DNA from: Alphaproteobacteria bacterium
GTDB lineage: Bacteria > Pseudomonadota > Alphaproteobacteria > Micavibrionales > UBA2020
NCBI GenBank assembly: GCA_030682495.1
Contig: JAUXOC010000081.1
Coordinates: 1 to 37,525 of the forward strand
Direction: 5' to 3'
Length of the DNA stretch: 37,525 nt
Part shown: one piece after another, positions 22,311-30,778 of the stretch
Layout: each line of letters starts with the position of its first letter
How positions within the stretch are numbered: position 1 is the stretch's first letter
Position numbers and translations under genes: made by a program
The notes under the pieces: generated by a model
The model's database searches: none
What the model saw: the letters and a program-made list of their open reading frames with translations, nothing else
What the model was told of the DNA's origin: nothing

Positions 22311-23219
22311 TCAGGTTTGGGGCACCAAGACAGGTTTGCGCCGCAGCGCCGTACGGGTAAACAGGATACCCGTGCCGATAATCACGAAAGCCCCTGTCAG
22401 CGTCCAGTTATCCGGCTGTTCCTGCCAAATGACATAGCCCATCAGGGCGCTCCAGACAATATTGCTGTATTGAAAGGGCATCACCATCGATGCCGGCGCG
22501 CAGCGAAAAGCCGAATACATCAAAAAAAGCGCCAGCACATCGGCGGCAGCGCAGCCCAGAAACAGGGGTAAATCCCCCGCCGCCGCCGGTTGCCACAGGT
22601 CGCCGCCAAAAACCAGCACACCGGAGATAACCAACGCCCCCGTATAAAAATACAGGATAAAGGCCGCGGTATGGATACTGCGGCTCATTTTGCGCACCAG
22701 CACCTGACTGACTGCCAGCGCAAATGTCCCGCCCAGCGCCGCCAGCAGCGGCAAGCTCGCCTGCATGTCCACCCCCGGACGCAGCACCAGCAAAATACCC
22801 ACAAAGCCCGCAACGATCAGCCCTGTCTGCCAGCGGCTCAGCCGTTCTGCCAGAAAGACAAAAGACAAGACAGCGACCAAAAGCGGTGCCGCCGCCACAA
22901 CCGTGCTGATCTGTGCCAGCTGGCCATGACCGAAGGCGTAAAAAAGCGACAGGCAAGCTGTCAGTGCCGCCATGACATATACCAAAAGAAGCGGGCGCAC
23001 CCGCTTCACAAAGACCATCCGGCCCGACATCAGCAGCCACGACAACACAGCCGTAAAGCCGCAGACCGCATTCATAAAAACAATCTGAAAAGTCGAATAG
23101 CTCTCCAGCGTCAGCCATTTCACCAGCGCATTCATGACCGCCAAAGACAGGGCGGAGCCCAGCATCAGGAAAATACCCGGCCCATGATATTGGGCATCCG
23201 GCAAGGCGGCGGCGTTCAT
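22311..23219 (-). CDS. EamA/DMT family transporter
   Basis: A 302-aa inner-membrane protein with about ten hydrophobic helices arranged as two EamA repeats (the drug/metabolite transporter superfamily). The first repeat starts around G-S-A-L-S-L-A-V-M-N-A-L-V-K-W; the second repeat begins near residue 150 and includes A-S-M-V-M-P-F-Q-Y-S-N-I-V-W, a typical DMT motif. Substrates in the family range from amino acids and nucleosides to drugs; none can be inferred. ATG 23219 overlaps the dapF stop as ATGA, so the two are co-translated. Its presence between dapF and mtaB splits the usual alphaproteobacterial order and suggests insertion into an existing operon. Confidence 0.88.
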   Translation of the reverse strand: MNAAALPDAQYHGPGIFLMLGSALSLAVMNALVKWLTLESYSTFQIVFMNAVCGFTAVLSWLLMSGRMVFVKRVRPLLLVYVMAALTACLSLFYAFGHGQLAQISTVVAAAPLLVAVLSFVFLAERLSRWQTGLIVAGFVGILLVLRPGVDMQASLPLLAALGGTFALAVSQVLVRKMSRSIHTAAFILYFYTGALVISGVLVFGGDLWQPAAAGDLPLFLGCAAADVLALFLMYSAFRCAPASMVMPFQYSNIVWSALMGYVIWQEQPDNWTLTGAFVIIGTGILFTRTALRRKPVLVPQT

Positions 23220-24052
23220 TCTCCAAACCCTTGCGACAGGGTTCCCGTAAAGACCTCTTCTACGGCACCGGTCATCAGTACATGGTCGTCGGCCTCGCGC
23301 CATTCAATATCCAGAACACCACCTTCCAGCGTGACCGAGACCTTTCGCCCCGTCAAGCCGCGCCGCGCCGCCGCCACCGCCGCCGCACAGGCACCGGTGC
23401 CACAGGCGCGGGTGATACCAACACCGCGTTCCCATACCTGCATGGTCAAGGCATTCCAGCTGTCGATACGCACGACCTCCACATTGGTCTTTTCCGGAAA
23501 CAGGGGGTGGTTCTCGATCAACGGGCCGAACTTTTCGAGCGGCACCTCTTCCAGCTGCTGAACGAAGAAAACCGCATGGGGGTTGCCCACATTGACAGCG
23601 ACAGGAGCCTTAAGCATGCCCTCGCTGAGCCCCAAAGAAAGCGTGTCCTGCTCTTCACTTAGCGGGATATCTTGCCATCCAAGGCGAACTTTGCCCATAT
23701 CCACACAGACCCGTCCCGCACCGGCACGGCGGGCCTTGAGAATACCGGCCATGGTTTCCAGTGCGGCCTCGCTGCGCCCCGTTTCACGCATCAGCACATC
23801 GGCCACGCAGCGGGTGGCATTGCCGCAGGCGCCGACCTCGCTGCCGTCGCTGTTAAAAATACTCATAAAAACATCGGCTTGCGCAGATTTAGGCGGCGAG
23901 ATAATAACCATCTGGTCAAACCCGACCCCTGTATGCCTGTCCCCCAGACTCCGGATCATTTCTGTGGATAAGTACAAAGGAGCCCCCGCACGACCGTCAA
24001 AAATGACGAAATCATTGCCAAGACCGTGCATTTTCAAGAATGTTTTTTGCAT
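23216..24052 (-). CDS. dapF: Diaminopimelate epimerase
   Basis: A 278-aa PLP-independent epimerase that converts LL- to meso-diaminopimelate for lysine and peptidoglycan synthesis. The N-terminus K-M-H-G-L-G-N-D-F is diagnostic. The two catalytic cysteines are Cys76 in G-A-C-G-N-A-T-R-C and Cys217 in R-A-C-G-T-G-A-C-A. I chose ATG 24052 because the family starts right before the M-H-G-L-G motif; a GTG at 24085 would add 11 residues, and neither start has a strong ribosome site. It heads a leftward operon with EamA, mtaB, ftsY and amn and is divergent from the dsbA-like gene. Confidence 0.95.
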   Translation of the reverse strand: MQKTFLKMHGLGNDFVIFDGRAGAPLYLSTEMIRSLGDRHTGVGFDQMVIISPPKSAQADVFMSIFNSDGSEVGACGNATRCVADVLMRETGRSEAALETMAGILKARRAGAGRVCVDMGKVRLGWQDIPLSEEQDTLSLGLSEGMLKAPVAVNVGNPHAVFFVQQLEEVPLEKFGPLIENHPLFPEKTNVEVVRIDSWNALTMQVWERGVGITRACGTGACAAAVAAARRGLTGRKVSVTLEGGVLDIEWREADDHVLMTGAVEEVFTGTLSQGFGE

Positions 24053-24142
24053 GATAGGGGTATAACCGCTTTTTATTTCATCCACAGCATTTTAACCTTT
24101 TTTTCTCAACTAAAATATTGAATTTTGTCGAAAAAATTGCAC

Positions 24143-24159
24143 ATAACTTGTGAAGTTAT
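24143..24159. repeat. Perfect inverted repeat upstream of the dsbA-smc promoter
   Basis: ATAACTT (24143-24149), GTG, AAGTTAT (24153-24159). It ends one base before the -35 at 24161, a typical activator or repressor site location in the divergent dapF/dsbA region. Confidence 0.6.
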
Positions 24160-24160
24160 A

Positions 24161-24190
24161 TTGCCTTTTCACAAAAGCAAAGCTTATAAT
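24161..24190 (+). promoter_or_regulatory. Sigma-70 promoter of the dsbA-like/smc operon
   Basis: TTGCCT (24161-24166), 18-nt spacer, exact TATAAT (24185-24190). Start near 24197, giving a leader of about 69 nt. Confidence 0.7.
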
Positions 24191-24225
24191 CACCGCAGAT
24201 TCTTACATCTTTGAAAACATTAAAA

Positions 24226-24258
24226 ATGCACCGGACTAACCGGTGCGCAGCATAAGGG
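24226..24258 (+). promoter_or_regulatory. Leader hairpin and 9-codon upstream ORF before the dsbA-like gene
   Basis: A 7-bp GC-rich stem GCACCGG (24228-24234) and CCGGTGC (24240-24246) with loop ACTAA sits 7 nt before the ribosome site AAGGG (24254-24258). The same segment holds a short frame from ATG 24226 to TAA 24253-24255, whose stop overlaps the ribosome site. It may modulate translation of the downstream gene; no strong ribosome site precedes the short frame. Confidence 0.4.
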
Positions 24259-24265
24259 AAATCTC

Positions 24266-25267
24266 ATGCGCAGCGAAGCGAACAAAAACTCCAAATTTCA
24301 GAGAATGCAGGGCAAGGCCGCGATCATCGCCGTTGTCGCCCTGCTGGCGATTGCCGCCGCTGTTTTCATGTTCGTACCCCCGCCGTCTTTGCAAACGCCG
24401 GAGCAAGCCGCAATCGAACAAAGCGGTACCGAAACCGCCGCGAATATTCCGGCCGAGGTGCTCGATAGCATGGCTGCACAAAGCGAGATCGCCGCCTACG
24501 CCGATGCACCGGAAGAAACAGCCGCGCCCCAAACCGCCGAAGAGCGTCTGGCCGCGAGCAGCCCCGTCAGCACAGAGAGCGCAGAAAGCATTGAACCCAG
24601 CAGCGCGCCTGACGCCCCTGCCCCTGATGCCGATGCCTCTGCCGAAGCAGCACCGCGCACCGAAGATGCAGAAGAGGTCGAAAGCCTGCTGAATGCACCC
24701 AAAGCGCTGACCGTCAACATCCTGCGCGCCACCGACGACCGCGTCCTTGGCCGCGACGATGCGCCGATCACGATTATCGAATATGCATCGTTGACCTGCC
24801 CGCATTGCGCGAAGTTTCATAATAACTCGCTCGCCACCATCAAGCGTGATTTGATCGACACCGGCAAAGTCCGCCTGATCTTCCGCGACTACCCCATCGA
24901 CAACTACGCCCTGCGCGCCGCCATGATGGCGCGCTGCGCCCCGAACGAGAAGTATTTCGACCTGCTCGAAGTACTTTTCAAAAACCAGGACAAATGGACC
25001 AAGAGCGACAACCCGCTGCGCGCGCTGGCGCAATACGGCAACCTTGCCGGTATGGATGACGATTTCATCACCGCCTGCATGACCAATGCCGAACTGGAAT
25101 CCGCGCTGCTGAAGCGCCAACGCGATGCACAGACGCTGTACCGCATCCGTTCGACCCCGACTTTCGTCTTTAACCTGCGCGGCAGTGAAAACGTCCGTCA
25201 GCTGGTGGGCGTTGACGACCCGCGCGAATTCGCCGAAGTCGTCAACAAACTGCTGGGCATGAGGTAA
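24266..25267 (+). CDS. Membrane-anchored DsbA-family thioredoxin-fold protein
   Basis: A 333-aa protein with an uncleaved-looking signal anchor at about 18-37 following a basic start, which would place the rest in the periplasm. Residues about 40-150 are a long acidic Ala/Glu/Pro/Ser linker. The DsbA-like domain then has the redox pair C-P-H-C at Cys178-Cys181 inside E-Y-A-S-L-T-C-P-H-C, and the cis-proline loop S-T-P-T-F at 296-300 (Pro298). Cys224 and Cys271 may form a second disulfide. It fits the thioredoxin_4/DsbA group (disulfide oxidase or isomerase). The ribosome site AAGGG precedes ATG 24266. The smc gene follows after 4 nt, the common alphaproteobacterial order. Confidence 0.9.
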   Translation: MRSEANKNSKFQRMQGKAAIIAVVALLAIAAAVFMFVPPPSLQTPEQAAIEQSGTETAANIPAEVLDSMAAQSEIAAYADAPEETAAPQTAEERLAASSPVSTESAESIEPSSAPDAPAPDADASAEAAPRTEDAEEVESLLNAPKALTVNILRATDDRVLGRDDAPITIIEYASLTCPHCAKFHNNSLATIKRDLIDTGKVRLIFRDYPIDNYALRAAMMARCAPNEKYFDLLEVLFKNQDKWTKSDNPLRALAQYGNLAGMDDDFITACMTNAELESALLKRQRDAQTLYRIRSTPTFVFNLRGSENVRQLVGVDDPREFAEVVNKLLGMR

Positions 25268-25271
25268 TCCG

Positions 25272-28200
25272 ATGGTTCAGTTCAGCAAGCTCCGCCTCAC
25301 CGGCTTCAAATCCTTTGTCGAACCAACCGAGCTCGATATCGGCGAAGGCCTCACCGGAATCGTCGGCCCGAACGGCTGCGGCAAATCCAACCTGACCGAA
25401 GCCCTGCGCTGGGTGATGGGTGAAAACTCCCCGAAGCGCATGCGCTCGTCCGGGATGGATGACGTGATTTTCAACGGGACAGACGACCGACCCGCCCGCA
25501 ACACGGCCGAAGTCTGCCTGCTGCTGGACAACGCCGACCGCCGCGCGCCGGCCGAGTTGAACGATTCCGACGAACTTGAAGTCTCGCGCAAGATCGAACG
25601 CTCTGTCGGTTCGACCTATAAAGTCAACGGCAAGAACGTGCGCATGCGTGACGTGCAAATCCTTTTTGCGGACAGCTCCATCGGCTCGCATTCTCCCGCG
25701 CTGGTGTCACAAGGCCGCGTTGCCGACATGATTAATGCCAAGCCGACCCAGCGCCGCATGGTGCTGGAAGAAGCCGCCGGCATTTCCGGCCTGCACGCCC
25801 GCCGCCATGAAGCGGAGCTGAAGCTGCGCGCCGCCGAAACCAATCTGCTGCGTCTCGAAGACGTCATGGGCGCGATGAATGCGCAGCTTGACGGCCTTAA
25901 GAAACAGGCGCGTCAGGCATCGCGTTACCGCAACCTGTCCGGTCATATCCAGACGGCCGAAGGCTCGCTGTTGTATCTGCGTTTTCAAGCCAGCCAGATT
26001 GCTGTCACCAACGCCCTCGCCTCTTTCGATCTGGCCGAAAACACCGTGCGCGAAAAGACGCTGGAAGTCACCGCCCTGACAACCCAGCAGACCGAAGCCG
26101 CCGCAGGCCTGCCCGAGATGCGTCAGGCCGAAGCCGAAGCCGCCGCCGCTCTTCAGCACCTTAAACTCGCCTATGGCACGCTTGAAAACGAAGCACGCCT
26201 TGTCGAAGAAGAACGCGCGAAGTCGGAAAACCTGCTGTCGCAATACACACGCGACGTTGCCCATGAAACCGCGCAGAAAAGCGAAGCCGGCGAGACCGTT
26301 GCCCGCCTTGGCGAAGAACGCGCCGCGCTGGAAGATGAAGCCGCGCGTCAGGGTGAACGTGAAGAAGAAGCCCGCATTCTGCGTGACGAGCTGCAAAACG
26401 CCGTAGAGAAAAGTGAAACCGAACTGACCCTGCTGACGGAAGAAACCGCCGCGCAGGACGCCGCACGCAGCAGCGCCGAACGCCAGATCGGTGATCTGGA
26501 ACGCCGCCTCGCCAGCCTGCAATCGCGTAAAACCGATCTTGAATCGCAGCATGTCCGCCTGATCGAAAACACACCGGGCAAGGCGGAGCTGGATACGCTC
26601 GGCACCGATATCGCCGCTGCTGAAGACAGCTATAAAAACGCCACCGCCGCATTGGACAGCGCCGAAGCCGACCGCGCAAGCGCCGACCAGCGCGCGCAGG
26701 AAACCGCCGATGCCCTGCAAGCCGTACAGCGCAGCTTTGCGCAGCTGACCGCCGAAGCCGATGCACTGCGCCGCATCCTGCGCAACCCGCAGGAAGGCTA
26801 TCAGCCGGTCATCGACCTTTTGAACGTCGATGCAGGGCTTGAAAAAGCCCTCGCCGTTGCACTCGGTGACGATCTGCAAGCCGCGCTCGATGGCAATGCG
26901 CCGATTTTCTGGCGCGAACTGCCGGAATATACCGATGCCGCATCCCTGCCCGGCCATGCCCGCCCGCTGTCGATCTCTGTTCAGGGGCCGAAGGCACTGG
27001 CGCGTATTCTGTCGCAAATCGGTATCGTCGAAACCACCGCAGAAGCCGAAGCGCTGATGCCCGACCTGAAACCCGGCCAATGCCTCGTCACCCGTGACGG
27101 CGGCGCCTGGCGCTGGGACGGTCTGGTTGTTTCGCCCGATGCCGAAAACGCCGCCGCAATCCGTCTGGAGCAGAAAAACCGCCTTGCCGATCTCGAAGCC
27201 GAGATTGATGCGATGCAGGCGCGCCTTGACACCGTTCGCAGCGATGCCGAAACCGCCAAGCAAACCCGCACGAATGCGATTGACGCCGTCAATGCCGCGC
27301 GCGCCGCGAACCGCCTTGCCGAAGAAAACCTCAATGGCCTGCGTCGCCGCCACACCGCGCTCAGCAACCAGCTGACCGAAGTGACCGCGAAACTATCCAG
27401 CCTGACGACGTCGATCGAAGCGGCTGTACAAGATATTGAATCTGCCGAAACGTCCTTGAGCGAAGCGCGCGAAACCCTCGCCGCCCTGCCGGAGACGACC
27501 GAAAGCCGCGAGCGCATCGCCGCGCTGAAAACCGCTGTCGGCGAAAAGCGTCAACAGCTTGCCGACCAGCAGGCCGTCTATGCCGACATTCGCCGCGCCG
27601 GTGAAAACCGCGCCCGCCGTCTCGGCCAGATTGCAGGAGATGTCGAAAGCTGGAACGCGCGCATCGAGCGTATTGACGAGCGCCTGCTCGAGCTGGAAGA
27701 CCGCATCAACCAGACCAAGGCCGTGCTGGAAGATCTCTCCGGTCGCCCCGCCAAGATCGCGGAACAGCAGCAAAGCCTGCTGACCCAGATCAGCGATGCC
27801 GAAGAGCGCCGCCGTGAAGCCGCCGATATTCTGGCCGCAACCGAAAACAGCGCGAATGAACTACAGCGCACCCTGCGCACAGCCGAAGCCGCCCTGTCCG
27901 ACGCCCGCGAAGCGCGTGCGATGGCACAGGCAGGCGTCAGCAATACGCAGCACAGCCAGTCCGGCATCGAAGCGACCATCTTTGAAAAATTCAGCTGCAC
28001 GCCCGAAGAACTGGTCGCCAAGCTGGAACTGGCCGTCGAAGAACTGGGCGATGCCGACAGCTGGCAGTCCAAGCTGGAGCGTTTGCTACGCGAGCGTGAC
28101 AACATGGGCCCCGTAAACCTGCGCGCCGAAGTCGAAGCACAGGAAATCACCGACCAGATGACGCTGATGGATACCGAGCGCGCCGATCTGGCCGCCGCCA

Positions 28201-28736
28201 TAGACAAACTGCGCGAAGGCATCAACAAGCTGAACAAAGAAGCGCGCGAGCGCCTGCTGGCTGCCTTTGACACCGTCAACCTGCACTTCCAGAAACTGTT
28301 CACGCGCCTCTTTGGCGGTGGTTCGGCTTATCTGAAACTGGTCGAAGCCGATGACATTCTTGAATCCGGTCTTGAAATTTATGCCCAGCCGCCGGGCAAG
28401 AAACTCACCGTCCTGTCGCTGCTCTCGGGCGGTGAACAGACGCTGACGTCGATTGCGCTTATCTTCGGCATGTTCCTGACCAACCCCGCGCCGATCTGCG
28501 TGCTGGACGAGGTGGACGCCCCGCTGGACGAAAGCAACGTCGACCGTTATTGCACGCTGCTCGAAGACCTGTCGAAAGAAACCAAAACCCGCTTTATCGT
28601 CATCACCCACCACCGGATGACGATGGCGCGCATGGATCGTCTCTATGGCGTGACCATGAGCGAACGCGGCGTGTCGCAACTGGTTTCTGTTGACCTGACG
28701 CAGCATGAACTCGATCTCGAAAGCCTCGCGGCCTAA
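25272..28736 (+). CDS. smc: Chromosome partition protein Smc
   Basis: A 1154-aa condensin ATPase that organises and segregates the chromosome. Walker A G-P-N-G-C-G-K-S is at 32-39. Long heptad coiled coils (about 170-500 and 650-1000), rich in Ala, Glu and Arg, flank a hinge at about 505-640 that includes G-Y-Q-P-V-I-D-L-L. The signature L-S-G-G-E-Q-T-L lies at about 1052 and the Walker B C-V-L-D-E-V-D-A-P-L-D at about 1077. The length is normal for alphaproteobacterial Smc. The start ATG is 4 nt after the dsbA-like stop, with a GAGGT ribosome site spanning that stop, so translation is coupled. A strong terminator follows. Partners ScpA and ScpB are not in the window. Confidence 0.98.
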   Translation: MVQFSKLRLTGFKSFVEPTELDIGEGLTGIVGPNGCGKSNLTEALRWVMGENSPKRMRSSGMDDVIFNGTDDRPARNTAEVCLLLDNADRRAPAELNDSDELEVSRKIERSVGSTYKVNGKNVRMRDVQILFADSSIGSHSPALVSQGRVADMINAKPTQRRMVLEEAAGISGLHARRHEAELKLRAAETNLLRLEDVMGAMNAQLDGLKKQARQASRYRNLSGHIQTAEGSLLYLRFQASQIAVTNALASFDLAENTVREKTLEVTALTTQQTEAAAGLPEMRQAEAEAAAALQHLKLAYGTLENEARLVEEERAKSENLLSQYTRDVAHETAQKSEAGETVARLGEERAALEDEAARQGEREEEARILRDELQNAVEKSETELTLLTEETAAQDAARSSAERQIGDLERRLASLQSRKTDLESQHVRLIENTPGKAELDTLGTDIAAAEDSYKNATAALDSAEADRASADQRAQETADALQAVQRSFAQLTAEADALRRILRNPQEGYQPVIDLLNVDAGLEKALAVALGDDLQAALDGNAPIFWRELPEYTDAASLPGHARPLSISVQGPKALARILSQIGIVETTAEAEALMPDLKPGQCLVTRDGGAWRWDGLVVSPDAENAAAIRLEQKNRLADLEAEIDAMQARLDTVRSDAETAKQTRTNAIDAVNAARAANRLAEENLNGLRRRHTALSNQLTEVTAKLSSLTTSIEAAVQDIESAETSLSEARETLAALPETTESRERIAALKTAVGEKRQQLADQQAVYADIRRAGENRARRLGQIAGDVESWNARIERIDERLLELEDRINQTKAVLEDLSGRPAKIAEQQQSLLTQISDAEERRREAADILAATENSANELQRTLRTAEAALSDAREARAMAQAGVSNTQHSQSGIEATIFEKFSCTPEELVAKLELAVEELGDADSWQSKLERLLRERDNMGPVNLRAEVEAQEITDQMTLMDTERADLAAAIDKLREGINKLNKEARERLLAAFDTVNLHFQKLFTRLFGGGSAYLKLVEADDILESGLEIYAQPPGKKLTVLSLLSGGEQTLTSIALIFGMFLTNPAPICVLDEVDAPLDESNVDRYCTLLEDLSKETKTRFIVITHHRMTMARMDRLYGVTMSERGVSQLVSVDLTQHELDLESLAA

Positions 28737-28757
28737 ACCTCTACGCTTTCCCATCCT

Positions 28758-28787
28758 AAAAACCCCGCCGGAAACGGCGGGGTTTTT
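28758..28787 (+). terminator. Rho-independent terminator after smc
   Basis: A 13-bp perfect stem AAAAACCCCGCCG (28758-28770) with CGGCGGGGTTTTT (28775-28787) and a stable GAAA tetraloop. It is nearly symmetrical and may work in both directions. Confidence 0.95.
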
Positions 28788-28814
28788 GCTGTTAAGTACT
28801 CGATATTGCTCAAA

Positions 28815-28829
28815 TTAACCAGGCGTTAA
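28815..28829 (+). promoter_or_regulatory. Perfect CtrA-type box upstream of the HExxH protein gene
   Basis: TTAA (28815-28818), CCAGGCG, TTAA (28826-28829): exact TTAA-N7-TTAA with the TTAACC form common in CtrA targets. A -10-like TAAAAT (28840-28845) lies at a distance that puts the -35 slot (28817-28822) inside the box, as at CtrA-activated promoters. It is 42 nt from the ATG at 28871. Confidence 0.65.
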
Positions 28830-28870
28830 AAAAATATGGTAAAATGGCAATATCTTTTGAATGAGGGTGC

Positions 28871-30667
28871 ATGAGCTGGCTCAAAAAAATCTTCGGCCAA
28901 GCCGCGCGGAAAAGTTATTTTCCGCCACCCATTGCCGATGGCCCGCCGCAGCCCGAGGGCTATTGGTCGATGATTGTTGACGAGAACGGCGAAGCCGTCA
29001 CCAACCGTCCGCCCACCGCAACCGATTTCCTCGCCCGCCGGCCAATAGACTATATCGATGGCGGCACCCAGCCCGCCTTTAAAAAAGATCCGCTCCTGAA
29101 CGAGCGGGAGAACACAAAGAATCTCGTCGATTACGAAATTCGCAGCCAAAAGAACAAAGAGCATCTGCAAAAGGCCGTCTTTCTGCTGTCACAAACCGAC
29201 GATGGCGCAAGGTTGCTATCCAAGGCAAAACAAATGGAATTTCGTCTTGTCTTCAATGATGATCTTTGCAAGGAAAGAAACGCGTCTGGCCTTTGCGATT
29301 ACGCCAACAAGCAAATCCCGCTCGCCAGCGGCTCCTCCGCCGCCAATGTCGCCCTGACACTGAAACACGAGCTTCAGCATATGGAAGACATCAAAAACGG
29401 CATGCGCTATGGCCTGTCAGATACGCCGCGCAGCGCCATCTTGCTTGACCGTGTGCTTGAAGGGAATGCCCGCGTATCCGAAGCCGTCGCGGCGGCGGAA
29501 GCACTGCTCGGCTCCCCGCAAGGCCCCGCGCGGCAATTCCGCACCGCCGCGCTGTTCAACGAGTTTTGGCGCGCCTGCCCGCAAATGGCGCAAGAGGCAC
29601 AGAGCGCACTGCCGCAAGCGGCAGAGAACAAATGGACAACTTTCGCGGCAAAAGTTCTGCCTGCCTATTTCCGCGAAACAGCCACGCTCGCGCTTTACGA
29701 ACGGGACTACTTCAAATTTATCGATAAATACGTGCCCGACACATCAAACTCGATCAAAGCCGCCAAGGATGGCGATTATCAGCACCGCGCTGCACACCAG
29801 AGATACGTTGATTCTGCGCGTAATAATGCGAATACCCTTTTCACGCAAGACCGCTGGAACGCCGAAAACATCGCCCCGCTGCTGACCATTCGCGGTATTC
29901 CGTATATGAAAGAGATCACAGGAAAGGGATTTTCACTGGCCAGCGAGACTGCAACCGCACTCACAGCAACTGGGCCCGCGCTGTTTGAAAAGCTGAAACA
30001 AAACATTCGCACCGTCTTGCCGGAAAGTGATAAACCCGCCCTGCTGGATTTACCTGTACAAAAATCTGCACTTGCCTTGCCCGCGCTGCCCAACCCTTAC
30101 ACCGGATATACATCGAAGCTGGAGACAGAGGCCTTCGCCGCGATACAGATGCCCCATCGCCTCGACGGCAGCAGACTGTCGAACGGTCAGCGCAGCCACG
30201 AAAGCACAACACAGCTTTTCAATGATGCCTTTAAAGCCATGAAAAGCGGCGCCACCGATACCGACCGGATACACTATGTCATCAACAGCTACCTGCATCA
30301 AAATGCAGGAGTTGCAAACGTGCGCGGACTGGTCGGCAACCTTCTTGAAGCGGGCTTGCGCGCGCCCATCGGCGCCTTCCCCGAAAAATATTTAGTCGAT
30401 CTGCGTGCCCGTGCCACCTTGAGCGTGCGCTTGTTCAAAGAAGGCCAAGCCTCTGACATCAGCCCGAAGGAAGCAAAGCTGCTCGACCACTGGCAGCAGA
30501 TGAAAGACAAAGGCATGGATCCCGTCTGGATCGATGCGGCGAACAAGCAAGCCTCTTGGGTTGCGAAAGATGGCCGCAGCGACTTCTACGAAAAAGAAGT
30601 GCTGGGCTACCTGAAAGACAAACCCGTCGCTGAAAAAGCCGCTATCCCCGCGCAAAAAAGACAGTAG
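28871..30667 (+). CDS. Putative zinc metallopeptidase with HExxH motif, otherwise unknown
   Basis: A 598-aa protein with no signal peptide; a short hydrophobic/basic start S-W-L-K-K-I-F-G-Q may be amphipathic. The only catalytic-looking feature is L-T-L-K-H-E-L-Q-H-M-E-D: His166, Glu167 and His170 form an HExxH zinc site, with possible third ligands Glu197 or Glu204 in the helix L-E-G-N-A-R-V-S-E-A about 27-34 residues later, a gluzincin-type spacing. I recall a putative metallopeptidase family of this look (DUF6782), but cannot confirm it here. The remaining 390 residues are mostly helical with no recognised domain. A GAGG ribosome site precedes ATG 28871. The CtrA box upstream suggests developmental control. 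Its substrate is unknown. Confidence 0.7.
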   Translation: MSWLKKIFGQAARKSYFPPPIADGPPQPEGYWSMIVDENGEAVTNRPPTATDFLARRPIDYIDGGTQPAFKKDPLLNERENTKNLVDYEIRSQKNKEHLQKAVFLLSQTDDGARLLSKAKQMEFRLVFNDDLCKERNASGLCDYANKQIPLASGSSAANVALTLKHELQHMEDIKNGMRYGLSDTPRSAILLDRVLEGNARVSEAVAAAEALLGSPQGPARQFRTAALFNEFWRACPQMAQEAQSALPQAAENKWTTFAAKVLPAYFRETATLALYERDYFKFIDKYVPDTSNSIKAAKDGDYQHRAAHQRYVDSARNNANTLFTQDRWNAENIAPLLTIRGIPYMKEITGKGFSLASETATALTATGPALFEKLKQNIRTVLPESDKPALLDLPVQKSALALPALPNPYTGYTSKLETEAFAAIQMPHRLDGSRLSNGQRSHESTTQLFNDAFKAMKSGATDTDRIHYVINSYLHQNAGVANVRGLVGNLLEAGLRAPIGAFPEKYLVDLRARATLSVRLFKEGQASDISPKEAKLLDHWQQMKDKGMDPVWIDAANKQASWVAKDGRSDFYEKEVLGYLKDKPVAEKAAIPAQKRQ

Positions 30668-30778
30668 ATGCCTGTTTCTAAAAGATTTTTTTCCTAAGCC
30701 CTCTTTAAGCTTTTTACGCTATGCTGGTTACAGGAAGCCAAAAGCGGTGCCGCGTTGCCCGCTTCGGCAGGAGAAGTC

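Noticed and set aside
25707-27353. A 548-codon open frame on the minus strand inside smc
   Set aside because: It is antisense to a complete smc with all ATPase motifs; the frame is kept open by the GC-rich codon bias and its translation is Gly/Phe/Arg-rich with no domain.
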